Below are positions 1-9,292 of a DNA stretch of 64,000 bases, in pieces. Origin of the DNA: Planctomycetota bacterium. GTDB taxonomy: Bacteria > Planctomycetota > Phycisphaerae > Phycisphaerales > SM1A02. The stretch is taken from NCBI GenBank assembly GCA_022574595.1, contig JACZRS010000015.1, forward strand, positions 1 through 64,000. The letters are read 5' to 3'. The number at the start of each line of letters is the position of its first letter. Positions within the stretch are counted from its first letter, which is position 1. The position numbers and the translations under genes are program-made. The notes beneath the pieces were generated by a model. It had not been told where the DNA came from. It did not search any database and worked only from the letters and a program-made list of their open reading frames with translations.

Positions 1-1308
1 CCGCCCCAGCCCCACTCCCCGCAGCTTCGCCAGCGCGAGCAACATGCTGGCGCCAGCAAGAAGTTGAAGAATCGCGCCCGGCTCGGGTGTTGGGGTTGGC
101 GTCGCCGTCGGGGTTGCCGTTGCCTCGGTGATCTCGAAACAATACAGGCGTGCGCTAGAGAGGTCACAGTCATCCGTACGAATTGTTGTCCACGAAGAGG
201 TGCTTCTACTCGCGTTGCCGGTCATGGCTCGGAAAGTAGAGCTGTTTGAGGTCCAGCCGTTGCAATCGCCCGTTCCCGTGTACAGGCCGTCCGCAGCCGT
301 AGCTGTCCAGACGGGGCGGAAGCCCACATCGGTTCCGTTCTCATCGTCTTCGATCGCGACATCCAAGCTGCTATCGGTGAGATCTGCGATGTCATTCGCG
401 ATTTTCGTGCCATCAACAGCGCGCACGAACGGACCGCTGCCGGGAGTCAGGCGATCGACGGCATCCAGCGTCGTCGTCGACAACCACGCAACCCAGGAAC
501 CGCCGAGCCCCGCGGTGGAGGCCAGGCCATTGCAGGTCGCATCCGCACCCGCGATCCCGCCGAGATCTGCATCCGTCGTGGTGGACGTGACGAATACCCT
601 AGTAGCCGGCGGCGTAGAACGCAGGGCGAAGAGGATCCACACGGCGCCGCGATTCGGGCCCCCGTCGTCATCCCGGCTTGCACCCACCGCCATGTCGCCC
701 ACGCCATCACCATCGAGATCTCCCAACGAGGCCACGCCCATCCCGAAGTTGTCGTCATCGTGGAGCGTTCCCAGGAAGCCCCCCTGGGTGTTGCTGATCT
801 TCTGGTGGGACTTCACGGTTCCGTCGGTGTTGAGGAACAGCACCCAGACCGCCCACCCGCCCCCGACGGCCAGGTCGCCCACGCCGTCGCCGTCGAGATC
901 GCCCAGCGAGGCTACCGACCGGCCGAAGTAATAGCCATTACCCAGCGTGCCGGTGAAGCCGCCTTGCGTGTCACTGATCTTCTGGTGGTCGTTCACTGTT
1001 CCGTCGGGGTTGAGGAACAGCACCCACACCGCGCCGCGCTGCCAGCCCCCGTCGTCATCGCCGTCCGCCCCCACGGCCACGTCGCCCACGCCATCGCCGT
1101 TCAGATCACCCAGCATGACCAGCGAGCGGCCGAAGTGATCGTCTTCATCCAGGATGCCGGTGAAGCCGCCCTGGGTATCGCTGATCTTCTTGTGCGACAG
1201 CACCCAGCCGGGCTGGGCGTGGGCGCGCTGTTCGCTTATGACCACGGCAAGCGCGATTACGGCGACGACGACTGAACGTTTCGTTGATACTGAGTATGCG
1301 TACATCAT
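1..1308 (-). CDS. FG-GAP repeat secreted protein with PEP-CTERM-like tail (3' end off window)
   Basis: 436 codons are visible. A signal peptide (about residues 1-31, cleavage near AHA-Q) is followed by three FG-GAP/VCBS-type units, each with a calcium-loop motif of the form GDLDGDGVGD (near 67-76, 136-145 and 196-205). Residues 237-390 resemble the secreted DUF1554 type (FVTSTTTDADLGG start, paired Cys). A Thr-Pro linker leads to PEP (408-410), a hydrophobic helix and a basic stretch, the layout of a PEP-CTERM sorting signal. The start is supported by an ATAGGAGG ribosome site at 1312-1320; either of two adjacent ATG codons could be used. It is probably exported and surface-sorted. Its base composition is much more GC-rich than the rest of the window, suggesting different origin. 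The stop codon lies beyond base 1. Confidence 0.85.
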   Translation of the reverse strand, partial: MMYAYSVSTKRSVVVAVIALAVVISEQRAHAQPGWVLSHKKISDTQGGFTGILDEDDHFGRSLVMLGDLNGDGVGDVAVGADGDDDGGWQRGAVWVLFLNPDGTVNDHQKISDTQGGFTGTLGNGYYFGRSVASLGDLDGDGVGDLAVGGGWAVWVLFLNTDGTVKSHQKISNTQGGFLGTLHDDDNFGMGVASLGDLDGDGVGDMAVGASRDDDGGPNRGAVWILFALRSTPPATRVFVTSTTTDADLGGIAGADATCNGLASTAGLGGSWVAWLSTTTLDAVDRLTPGSGPFVRAVDGTKIANDIADLTDSSLDVAIEDDENGTDVGFRPVWTATAADGLYTGTGDCNGWTSNSSTFRAMTGNASRSTSSWTTIRTDDCDLSSARLYCFEITEATATPTATPTPTPEPGAILQLLAGASMLLALAKLRGVGLGR

Positions 1309-1738
1309 TGGGCCTCCTATTGCCAAAAAGGTCGCACAGGGTGGCACATGCAATATGTCTAGGTCGCCCCCGGAGACAGGTGTCACCCAAGCAACCGTTG
1401 ATATACTAACGCGCCGGCACAGTATCTGGAAGATTCCTCCGCCAAAGCGGGTTTTTTAGGGTTTTCCCGAGCGGCTGGGGCACTCAACACCGTTTCTCGC
1501 CCTGGTATAGTACTTTCTGGAGCGTGTCATCCCGTCAAACCCGCTGACCGGCCCGCCGCATTGGTCAGCCAGGGTAAACGCTAGCACACCTGGTTTTTGC
1601 GGCTCCTACCCTCCGGTTCGGTTTACCGGCAGGCCCCTGCCTTAGATCTTGCCCCGTGCTTTGCCGACGGGATGAACGTTTAAATGAGTAACTGCGTGAT
1701 CGTTGCGCCTTAGTCATTCGCTTCGAGGCCATCCATCA

Positions 1739-1837
1739 ATGCGGCTCCTGCGTGTATTGCTCAACGTCAAAGCAGAGATCGAAGATCAACTCAGCGATCT
1801 GCTCACCCTCTTCGCCAATTGGGGGCCTTGTAAGTAG
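1739..1837 (+). pseudogene. Relic of a dockerin-type C-terminal tail
   Basis: The 33-codon frame ends in SDLLTLFANWGPCK followed by TAG. This is the same ending as the dockerin repeats of the secreted proteins at 18445-20778 (DLLNLFASWGPC) and 60342-62540 (DLLQLLANWGPCP). The calcium-loop half (GDGxVxxxD) and the whole upstream protein are missing; the residues before it (MRLLRVLLNVKAEIEDQ) do not resemble a dockerin. I read it as the 3' remnant of a lost secreted-protein gene on the plus strand. Confidence 0.6.
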
Positions 1838-1921
1838 AGGAAGGCAATAGGCACTAGTGAAGATACTCCTTTACAATGTTTAGCGGGAGACGCGCAGCGT
1901 CCCATCTTCATTATAATTAAA

Positions 1922-1953
1922 CGGACGCTTCCTAAATATTTAGACAGCGTCCG
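1922..1953. repeat. Hairpin with nested palindrome
   Basis: Arms CGGACGCT (1922-1929) and AGCGTCCG (1946-1953) enclose the perfect palindrome CTAAATATTTAG with two-base mismatches on each side. A looser hairpin (GGGA...TCCC, about 1885-1903) that also contains AGCGTCC lies just upstream. Possibly a terminator for the lost gene or a remnant of a repeat family. Confidence 0.4.
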
Positions 1954-2165
1954 ATTTATTCATCTTGGCTGGCGACATCGCGCATTACGAGTCAGCCGAC
2001 CTGCTCGGTCAGGTCACCTTGACCAAGGAGATCAGCTTCATGTCACCGGGCAGTAGATGTCGCGCAGATGATCATCCTCGAGCATTACATAGATTACGTT
2101 GTTCAACCGGGGTCTGATGGCAATCATCATTGACAACAAGCCTCGTCCATGTAAAGTAATCTACG

Positions 2166-4437
2166 ATGACAGCGAAGGAACGAACAACAATACGTACAAG
2201 TGGTCATAGTATGATGACCGCCTACGTGATTCTGATTCCTCTTTTCTGGCGCGTGTTTCTGCTCGTCGAGCGAGGTCAAGATTTCCGTTCCCATGATGCA
2301 AGAGGATTAATAGCCGACATCGCGGTGGCACTCTGTTTCATCGCCCTACTTACCCCCCTTGCGCGAGCTTTGAGAATCGCATCAGTCATAATGCTTACGT
2401 TGTAGAGCGCCCTTCACTACGCGATCTACGAGCACATCGTTGTTTTGGGGGAATTGCCGAACTTTGATCACATCAGCTACTTGTTAGATCCAACATTCTT
2501 CTTGGGTTCCGTATTGCACATTACCCATCCGATCTTTCTATTGACGTTGACTATTGCCGGCGTTATTGGTTGGTTGGCGTCTAAAAGTGTTGCATGATTG
2601 GCCCAGACGCACCGTCAGCGCTTTTGTCTGCTGTGTTGGTCTAATGATGGCCGTTACATTTTGGCCTACAAGAATCAAGACAATGCCTTGGAGACAGCAG
2701 AGCGCCCTCATCGAAGTATTCGTTGCATCGGCACAAGCGCTTGCGGACGATACAACACTAGACCTAATCGGTGAATCTGGAATCCTGGCGGGGATTGATG
2801 TTTCTTATGCGGAACTAACCATCGTGAACCAGGCATTCGCATCTGATCTGGCGGGACAACGGCGCATCGATATTGGTCGTACCGAGCGGCCGAATGTTCT
2901 ACTTATTCTTCTAGAAGGCGTCTGCGGCGCTCACATTGAAGCGATCTGTCGGCCTACTGGGGTGAAGAGTAATATAAGTATGCCCTATCTCGATGAACTT
3001 GCGCGCACGAACCTGTGCTACAGTAACTTCCTGACCCATCAAGGACAGACCAATCGCGGCTTGTATTCAATACTTGCCGGCGACTTTCCGCGGCTTACCA
3101 CGGCTATCCCAAAAATGGCAGAGATCGCAGGCAGCGGTAAAACAACTCGGTCATTCCTGCCTGAGGTGCTGCGGAAGAACGGGTATTCGACTGCATATAT
3201 CCAGGCGGCTCCGCTCGGTTTCATGATGAAGGACCGCTTCATGCCAGTTGTGGGTTTTCAGACTGTTCTCGGCGATGCCTCTTTCGATCACTCCTACAAA
3301 CACAATGAATGGGGTGTCGATGATCTTGCTTTTTTTGAGAAAGCTATCGATCAGCTAAAAGCACTTGCAGTAAAGAGCGACCCTTGGTTTGTTACATTGC
3401 TTACCGTTGGCACACACCATCCATTCCTCGTGCCCGATTCATACAAAAGCCATGCTGACGAAACTGAGCGCATCCGTTCCTTTTATTACGCAGATGAAGC
3501 TTTGAAATGGTTTCTGGGCGAATGTGAATCATAGAATCTTCTTCAAGACACTCTTGTTATCGTGACAAGCGACGAATCGTTGGGGCTTATTGGATCTACG
3601 GACGCCATCACTCGCCGCATGAGCCACCATTGGGGTTTCGCGATTGCGATCATCCCTGATGAGAAGCCACAGATGATAACTGAGCCATTCTGCCAGAGTG
3701 ATCTGGCACTTTCGGTGATGGACTATCTGCAACTGACTGAAGAAACTACGGACTTCATCGGGCGAAGTATTTTCCGAATCTATACCCAGCCGCGACCTCT
3801 CTTTTTCGGTAGCACCTACGGACAGTTCGTTGGGATGTTCGATTCCGCTGGGAAACTGAATGTCTTTAACGATCGATTCAAGCCGCTCTACTCAGCAGAC
3901 ACAGCTCCCGACGCGCTGTTTAGAATCTCGCCGCTTGAAGAAGAACCGGACAACCTAGGCGTAATCGCCGCTGTAGTTAGTCGTAGTTTGGGCGATCCCT
4001 CCCCAACGAACGGGCGCATCATCACGCTTGCGGATCGGCCGTTCCTAATCAGTGGCAATTTACAGGAAACATATGTTTTTGGTCACCAATATCTTGCGAT
4101 AGATCAGGACGCGGTGCTTGTGATTGAGCTAGACGTAATGATCTCGACCAGTGAGAAAAATCGGGTGAAATTGCAGCACCGTTTCTGGGTAGGTGACAGC
4201 TATCCCAGCAAGTTTGTCAGCCCTAGGCTTTCTGATAAGGGACGGTACCGGGTCCGCTGCATTTATCGAACAGGCGCAGCTCAGCCTGAGGTTTTCCTGC
4301 GACAGTTGGCGCTGCGAGAACAATTAACGGATGCAACTATAAAGTTTGATCGAGCAACGATTACTGTTGTGCCGATTAGCGACTGGGACGGTCCCGATCT
4401 TTGGCCTGGTGAATTCCGCATATTGGAAGAAGACTGA
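2166..4437 (+). pseudogene. LtaS-family membrane sulfatase, disrupted by two TAG stops and a frameshift
   Basis: The reading runs from ATG 2166 in one frame to TAG at 2403-2405, continues in the same frame to TGA at 2595-2597, shifts by one base somewhere near 2554-2597, then runs to TAG at 3532-3534 and on to TGA at 4437. Conceptually joined it gives N-terminal membrane helices, an alkaline-phosphatase-superfamily domain (metal-site Glu in PNVLLILLEG; likely nucleophile Thr in HQGQTNRGLY; THHPF) and a beta-rich C-terminal part. This matches lipoteichoic-acid-synthase-like phosphoglycerol transferases/sulfatases. The usual late Asp-His metal pair appears as SDES. With three disruptions it is almost certainly inactive. 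The longest intact piece starts about 2554. Confidence 0.75.
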
Positions 4438-4457
4438 ACGAGAGGTATTACCTGTGG

Positions 4458-4486
4458 GACGCCGCCCGCTGAAGCGGGCTGCGCCG
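4458..4486. repeat. GC-rich dispersed palindrome, copy 1
   Basis: The arms GCCGCCCGCT and AAGCGGGC face each other around a central G. The same 29-base sequence, with two differences that make it a better palindrome, occurs at 62750-62778. It lies four bases from the 3' end of the tRNA-Arg gene. Confidence 0.6.
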
Positions 4487-4489
4487 AAA

Positions 4490-4563
4490 CGCGCCCGGCA
4501 GGACTCGAACCTGCGACCCCCGGTTTAGGAAACCGGTGCTCTATCCAACTGAGCTACGGGCGC
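4490..4563 (-). tRNA. tRNA-Arg (anticodon CCT)
   Basis: A 74-base cloverleaf: acceptor stem GCGCCCG/CGGGCGC (7 perfect pairs), D arm GCTC/GAGC, anticodon stem CCGGT/ACCGG with loop TTCCTAA (anticodon CCT, reading AGG), T arm GCAGG/CCTGC with loop TTCGAGT, discriminator G. CCA is not encoded. Its 3' end points left toward the decayed GC-rich region, the side where integrative elements usually sit. Confidence 0.95.
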
Positions 4564-4661
4564 TTGAATACTATTTGCTCTCAATCGACGCGCAGCATCA
4601 TACTTCTACATCATTGAGATGTCAGATATTGCCAGCAAGTAATCAACGCCAATGGCTAATA

Positions 4662-6845
4662 CTACTCACCTTCATCAGCCGCGGCAGACTCCATTTGGAT
4701 TTTCACAATACGCCCACGAATCATACGTTTCACAGACAATCGAAGCTCAACCTGATCCGCAATGGCTTTTTCAAAATCATCTGCATTCATGATGGGAATA
4801 TCATTAACGCTAGTAATGACTTCGTATGGCCGAAGCCCAGCGATCGAGGCTTTGCTGCCCGGCTCCAGCTTGGAAACGATCACTCCAGGATCATCGGCAG
4901 TCTTCTGGAAATACCTGCGAACTTCATAAGTCATGTTGCGCACGGTCACGCCCAAAGACTCAGCTTCATAACGTGCAGCCGAGGCATAGTGTGGGGGACT
5001 TTCAATTACAGACATATCAAAGTTAAGCAATTGGCCATTACGCCAAACTTCGATGGAAAACCCGGTGCTAAAACCTATATCAGTGAGCTTGCGGTTGAGG
5101 GTGTTTTCAGCAGATGGCCAGGGCGTTGGCATCTGATCAAAATAAGCTTCCGGCATGTCATCAAGCTGGTCCCAAGGGAACATATTCATGGCAAACATGT
5201 AATTATCCTGAAGCTGAAGCTCAATTGGCTTGGGTTGACCTTCAGCCTGAATTCGAAGCAACAGATCGCCCATCTCGATACCAGCTTCAGACGCGGGAGA
5301 GTTTGCATAAACAAATGTAACCAGCGCTCCGATTTCACCATCATTGGTTCGATCAGATACGCCGTTGGCCCTTGCAAGTTCGCGGTCAAGAGCTTGCAGC
5401 TCCACACCCATCCATGCGAGTCGATTTTGCTCTTCCTCTGAAAGTGGGATATTGCTCACATCAAAATGCGCTGTCAGATCATCAAAAACTTCCGCCAAGT
5501 ATTTGGCAGCGGTCATGACCGGTTGCTCGCCTCCCCATTGATCTTCATCCGCCACTTTTTTTCGTCGGGAAATTGGAATCGCCACAACTTGGCCTGATGT
5601 ATCAAAGAGAAACTTACTAATAGGGTATGAGCTAACCGCGGGATAGATATGTTTTTTCCAACCGAGGCTAAACGAGCGAATGCGGTCATGCCAATAGTAG
5701 GCAACTCTGTTTTCGCCTTGAATTGCAATTTCAGATGTAAGAAGGAGTTGTTTGCGATATGAACGGATGTCCTGTCTGCTTAATGGCGATGTTGAAGCTA
5801 CGGGACTTTCAAGTTTGGCAACAAATCCGCCATAGTCTTTTAGTGAACCAACGAATGTTGCAGGAATTGCCTCGCCATCCGGAGTATGAACCATGATCCG
5901 TTCCAAGCGCGCAGTAACTTTTGGTTTAAGCATGCTGAGGATCAGAATGTGCTGCTCATCCAGCATTAGGCCTGCGACATTGCGTTCAGTTGAGTCGTCT
6001 TCATAGCCATATCCTCTGCCGTATCTAGCGTATGGATTTGATTGGTCAGATTTTCGTGGGCTGCGAAAACTAAGTGAAACACGCGGAATTGAGTAATCCG
6101 CTAGCGAATCAATCGAAGCATGAGTTTGCTCGAGGTTAGCAATATCCAGACTTTTCCAATCAACAGGCGAGCCTTTCCACGAATCATCGTCCGGGATCTG
6201 GCTAATCATTGACATGCCAACCGGCTTACCGTCGTTATCTACGATCAGGCAATTCGTGGGTACCGCGAAATATCTTTCACCATTACCTCGCTGGTGCAAT
6301 TGCTTAGAAAGAGGTCTAACACTTACGATCCAATCACCATTTTGTTGTCCGTATGTGATGGCTGAGTATGGGCCTTCAGCTTGCGAATCAAATTCAAACG
6401 GCTGAACATTTTTTAACGGGGTAGCGGTTTCTAATAATACCGCAGCCTGATCGATGGCAAATGCAATTGGTTTAGCATCAACAACTTGATCACCAAAGCG
6501 AATACTAGTGTGCTTAATGAATCGACTATGCAGAAGCGGATCACTACTAATTATCAATGTCGGCGAAAGTGCAAATCCTGCTCGTTCAGCTTCCCGCTCC
6601 TCGCTGATAGTTTCTTCCAGATCATAGTAATGCGTATTGCTACAATTAGGACAAAGATACGACCAGCCAGTCCCATTTGGCGCTTGACCCTTGTCGAATT
6701 GCAATTTGTATCTAACTTGCACCAGGCCGCTGCGCACAGAGTTGGCAATTTGGGTGAAATCAGCTTCGGATTTGTCGTCCGCATTTACAATAGTCGCAGC
6801 ACTAAGAACCGCAAGCAAGATTGAAATGTGAATTTGTTTTCGCAT
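4662..6845 (-). CDS. Secreted two-PDZ protein, degenerate HtrA-like
   Basis: 727 residues. A signal peptide (about 1-22, ending near VNA-DD) is followed by two trypsin-fold-like regions (about 35-230 and 270-440) in which I find no His/Asp/Ser triad: the place of GNSGGP reads TNCLIVDNDGKPVG. Two PDZ domains follow (about 470-560, MGVELQALD; about 630-720, LGVTVRNMTYE with GVIVSKLEPGSKASIAGL). The start at 6845 is chosen because GGAGG lies 8 bases before it; an ATG 21 bases further up would contain that ribosome site. It lies 48 bases downstream of the active HtrA homolog and is probably cotranscribed. Likely a periplasmic binding or adaptor protein rather than a protease; this role is inference. 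Confidence 0.75.
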   Translation of the reverse strand: MRKQIHISILLAVLSAATIVNADDKSEADFTQIANSVRSGLVQVRYKLQFDKGQAPNGTGWSYLCPNCSNTHYYDLEETISEEREAERAGFALSPTLIISSDPLLHSRFIKHTSIRFGDQVVDAKPIAFAIDQAAVLLETATPLKNVQPFEFDSQAEGPYSAITYGQQNGDWIVSVRPLSKQLHQRGNGERYFAVPTNCLIVDNDGKPVGMSMISQIPDDDSWKGSPVDWKSLDIANLEQTHASIDSLADYSIPRVSLSFRSPRKSDQSNPYARYGRGYGYEDDSTERNVAGLMLDEQHILILSMLKPKVTARLERIMVHTPDGEAIPATFVGSLKDYGGFVAKLESPVASTSPLSRQDIRSYRKQLLLTSEIAIQGENRVAYYWHDRIRSFSLGWKKHIYPAVSSYPISKFLFDTSGQVVAIPISRRKKVADEDQWGGEQPVMTAAKYLAEVFDDLTAHFDVSNIPLSEEEQNRLAWMGVELQALDRELARANGVSDRTNDGEIGALVTFVYANSPASEAGIEMGDLLLRIQAEGQPKPIELQLQDNYMFAMNMFPWDQLDDMPEAYFDQMPTPWPSAENTLNRKLTDIGFSTGFSIEVWRNGQLLNFDMSVIESPPHYASAARYEAESLGVTVRNMTYEVRRYFQKTADDPGVIVSKLEPGSKASIAGLRPYEVITSVNDIPIMNADDFEKAIADQVELRLSVKRMIRGRIVKIQMESAAADEGE

Positions 6846-6893
6846 CGGTGTATCCTCCTGGGGCATACTGGTAATGACTATTCGTTTGATAAG

Positions 6894-8264
6894 TTAATCT
6901 TTTTCATAATCTCTGGAGAAGTCCAGTACAATTTGACGCATCAAGCCACCGCGCAGCATCATGAACATTATACGGTGCTGGTTTTGAACATTATCAATCG
7001 CAGCTTTGTGTATTCTCTTAACATCATCGAGAGTTGTGACATCCTGGCCATCGATTTTCAAAAGAATGTCGTTGTCTCTAATACCCGAGGAAGATGCATT
7101 TCCCGGATACTTCAAACCGTAAACAAAAACACCCTCTTTTCGATAAAAGTAAAGCGCTTCATTATCGAATTGATTGATTTCTTTGACGGTGAAATCCCAT
7201 CGTGGGCAATCGAGTTCCTTGCCTTCGATTTTGCCTTTTTCTCGTGGTGTGATTTCAACAATAAGTTTTTCATCGCCTCGGCGAATATCAAAACGAGCTG
7301 GCTCATGTTTAGTAAGCAATCCCAGCATGCGCCTGACACTTGGAAGATCCTCAGCCGTTAATGCGTTGGTCGGTTGACCATTAACCGAAACGATGCGGTC
7401 ACGCGGTTTCAAACCGGCACGCCTGGCGGGGCTTTGGGGATCTGTTTCAGCAACGATTACACCGTTGGTTGCGTCAAAGTATGTATCTCTCTCGAAATCT
7501 CTAAGGGGCTGAAGTTGAATACCAGTCCAGCTCCAGGCAACTTCGCCGGATTTTCGCAGTTCGCCTACCAGGAATTCAACGATCTCTCCTGGAATTGCGA
7601 ACCCCATACCATCACCAAAGTTCATGCCCCGTGTATTGATTCCAATAATTTGGCCTTGGGTATTAACCAGTGGTCCGCCTGAGTTACCTGGATTAATCGC
7701 AGCGTCGGTTTGTAGCCACAAGCTGTATTCGCTGATTTTAGGCAGATATCGTTTAGTACAAGAAATGATCCCGATGGATACGGAGCGATTAAGTCCCCAA
7801 GGTGCGCCCATGGCCATGACGAAATCACCTTCTTTGAGAATGGTAGAATCTCCAAATTCTGCAAATGGAACAGATTCATCGCCGGGTTTGAGTTTCAATT
7901 TAATAAGCGCAAGGTCAGTAGACTTGTCAGTCCCAATCACCTCCGCCTCTACAGCCCGTCCATCGTAAAGCAGGCATCGCAAAGATGTTGTCTTCTCTAC
8001 AACATGCCAATTGGTTAATACTTCCCCTTCAGGAGAAATCAGCACACCGCTGCCTGAGATTTCCTGGGATATTTTCTCGCCAGCCTCATGACTTTCTCGA
8101 AGAGACTTTATGAATACTACCGCTGGGAAAACCTTGGCCTTGGCGTCCTGGACAATGCGACGGAAATCAAGCTGGGGCAAAAGGTTAGGGTCGCTTTGAG
8201 CGGATGCAAATTGTGAGAAACAGATGCAGATTACAGTAATAGAAATGAGAACAGTATGGCGCAT
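6894..8264 (-). CDS. HtrA/Deg-like periplasmic serine protease
   Basis: 456 residues with a signal peptide (about 1-22, FASA-QS). The trypsin-like domain carries the catalytic triad H87 (TNWHVV), D117 (STDLALIKL) and S195 (NPGNSGGPLV). Two PDZ domains follow (about 225-330 and 365-450), the second with GVFVYGLKYPGNASSSGIRDNDIL. Members of this family degrade or refold misfolded envelope proteins. The start at 8264 has an AGGAG ribosome site 9 bases upstream; a longer reading from 8330 has no such support. First gene of a two-gene unit with the degenerate PDZ protein, divergent from the sugar cluster. Confidence 0.9.
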   Translation of the reverse strand: MRHTVLISITVICICFSQFASAQSDPNLLPQLDFRRIVQDAKAKVFPAVVFIKSLRESHEAGEKISQEISGSGVLISPEGEVLTNWHVVEKTTSLRCLLYDGRAVEAEVIGTDKSTDLALIKLKLKPGDESVPFAEFGDSTILKEGDFVMAMGAPWGLNRSVSIGIISCTKRYLPKISEYSLWLQTDAAINPGNSGGPLVNTQGQIIGINTRGMNFGDGMGFAIPGEIVEFLVGELRKSGEVAWSWTGIQLQPLRDFERDTYFDATNGVIVAETDPQSPARRAGLKPRDRIVSVNGQPTNALTAEDLPSVRRMLGLLTKHEPARFDIRRGDEKLIVEITPREKGKIEGKELDCPRWDFTVKEINQFDNEALYFYRKEGVFVYGLKYPGNASSSGIRDNDILLKIDGQDVTTLDDVKRIHKAAIDNVQNQHRIMFMMLRGGLMRQIVLDFSRDYEKD

Positions 8265-8501
8265 AGTCGCTGGCTCCTTAAGAGAATTCTGTAACGTACA
8301 TCTTTGGTTCCACATTTCCCATTTATTCATAATAGATTATTCTTCTTTTAGGTTTAGAGATGATTTAGATGTTCGAATTGAATCACGTTTTTTCTTGCAA
8401 TTCAAATGAGCGATGAATACTGGAACTGAAATATCAAGCAGACCCCTGAAAGTTTGTATGTCAAATTCCTTCATAATGGCTAATTGTAGGCAAAAAAACC
8501 C

Positions 8502-9200
8502 ATGCGCATAGGGGTAATCATCCAGGCACGTATGAGTTCGACGCGTTTGCCCGGCAAAGTGCTGAAGCAAATCCAAGGCAAATCCGTTCTAAACTACCTG
8601 CTAGAGCGTATTGGGCAATGTTTGGGGCTACAAGACGTAATCGTTGCTACATCCACGGATAATACTGATGACGCAATAGAAGAATTCTGTGAGGAATCAG
8701 CTGTTGGGTGCTTTCGCGGCAGTTTGGAGAATGTGGCTGAGCGCTTCAAAGATGCAGCTGTAAATTACAAGCTCGATGCATTTGTTCGAATTTGCGGGGA
8801 TAGCCCACTAATTGATCCACAATTGGTAGATGAACATGTTGAGCTTTTTCGCCAAGGTGCTGCGGACTTAGTCACAAATGTTGCCAATCGTACTTTCCCG
8901 CATGGCCAATCCGTGGAAGTCTTATCCACCGAGGTCTATTGCCAAACAGTTGACAAAATGAATCTCCGCCAACACTTTGAGCATGTAACTCGATATTTCT
9001 ACGAGCATCCTGATGAGTTTGCGATCAAGGAGATCAAGTGTCCAATTGAGTGGGATGGGGCGAACTTTGTTATTGATACACCTGCTGATTTTAAGCGGAT
9101 ATCAACTCTAATAGAGGCAATGCAGAGGCCGCATTGGGAATACCACTTAAAGGATCTGATTCACTTGGATTTCCAACTGCATGAATTAAGCCAAGCTTGA
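8502..9200 (+). CDS. spsF: SpsF-like CMP-sugar cytidylyltransferase
   Basis: 232 residues. The N-terminal nucleotide-binding motif IIQARMSSTRLPGKVL (7-22) is typical of the CMP-NeuAc synthetase/SpsF family (cytidylyltransferase 3); CGDSPLID (about 98-105) contains the metal-binding Asp. It should activate a nonulosonic-type acid with CTP in the cytoplasm, fitting the NeuB-like synthase 4 kb downstream. First gene of the plus-strand sugar cluster. The exact sugar cannot be told from sequence. Confidence 0.85.
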   Translation: MRIGVIIQARMSSTRLPGKVLKQIQGKSVLNYLLERIGQCLGLQDVIVATSTDNTDDAIEEFCEESAVGCFRGSLENVAERFKDAAVNYKLDAFVRICGDSPLIDPQLVDEHVELFRQGAADLVTNVANRTFPHGQSVEVLSTEVYCQTVDKMNLRQHFEHVTRYFYEHPDEFAIKEIKCPIEWDGANFVIDTPADFKRISTLIEAMQRPHWEYHLKDLIHLDFQLHELSQA

Positions 9201-9215
9201 CATATCAGCTAAGTA

Positions 9216-9243
9216 TTGAAAATTGTTATACTGAATGGATAAT
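9216..9243 (+). promoter_or_regulatory. Candidate sigma70-type promoter
   Basis: TTGAAA (9216-9221) and GATAAT (9238-9243) are separated by 16 bases, each one mismatch from consensus, about 50 bases before the next gene. It would allow the cluster to be transcribed from its second gene onward. Confidence 0.4.
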
Positions 9244-9292
9244 TTCAGCCAATAGTCTCCGTTATGGATAACCGAGCAAGAGAGAGCGCTGC

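Larger units (their letters stand above)
1309..2165. other. 857-base spacer with gene relics
   Basis: No intact gene is visible. It holds the promoter region of the leftward FG-GAP gene, a dockerin relic (1739-1837) and two hairpins near 1885-1953. A short stretch at about 1966-2117 reads as coding-like sequence without a start (LAGDIAHYESADLLGQ) and then stops. A small stem with loop CAAA at 1439-1450, followed by six T residues at 1452-1457, could be a weak plus-strand terminator. The region looks like decayed coding DNA. Confidence 0.5.

Noticed and set aside
128-1275. Long plus-strand frames opposite the FG-GAP gene
   Set aside because: They are the antisense of GC-rich FG-GAP repeats; their low-complexity Pro/Ser/Arg composition has no family and the minus-strand frame has a signal peptide and a strong ribosome site.
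2403-3534. TAG recoding (for example pyrrolysine) in the LtaS-type gene
   Set aside because: A frameshift is also present and several neighbouring genes use TAG as a normal stop.
4536-5441. 301-codon plus-strand frame
   Set aside because: It begins in the tRNA antisense and lies opposite the PDZ protein, with no ribosome site and no recognisable motif.
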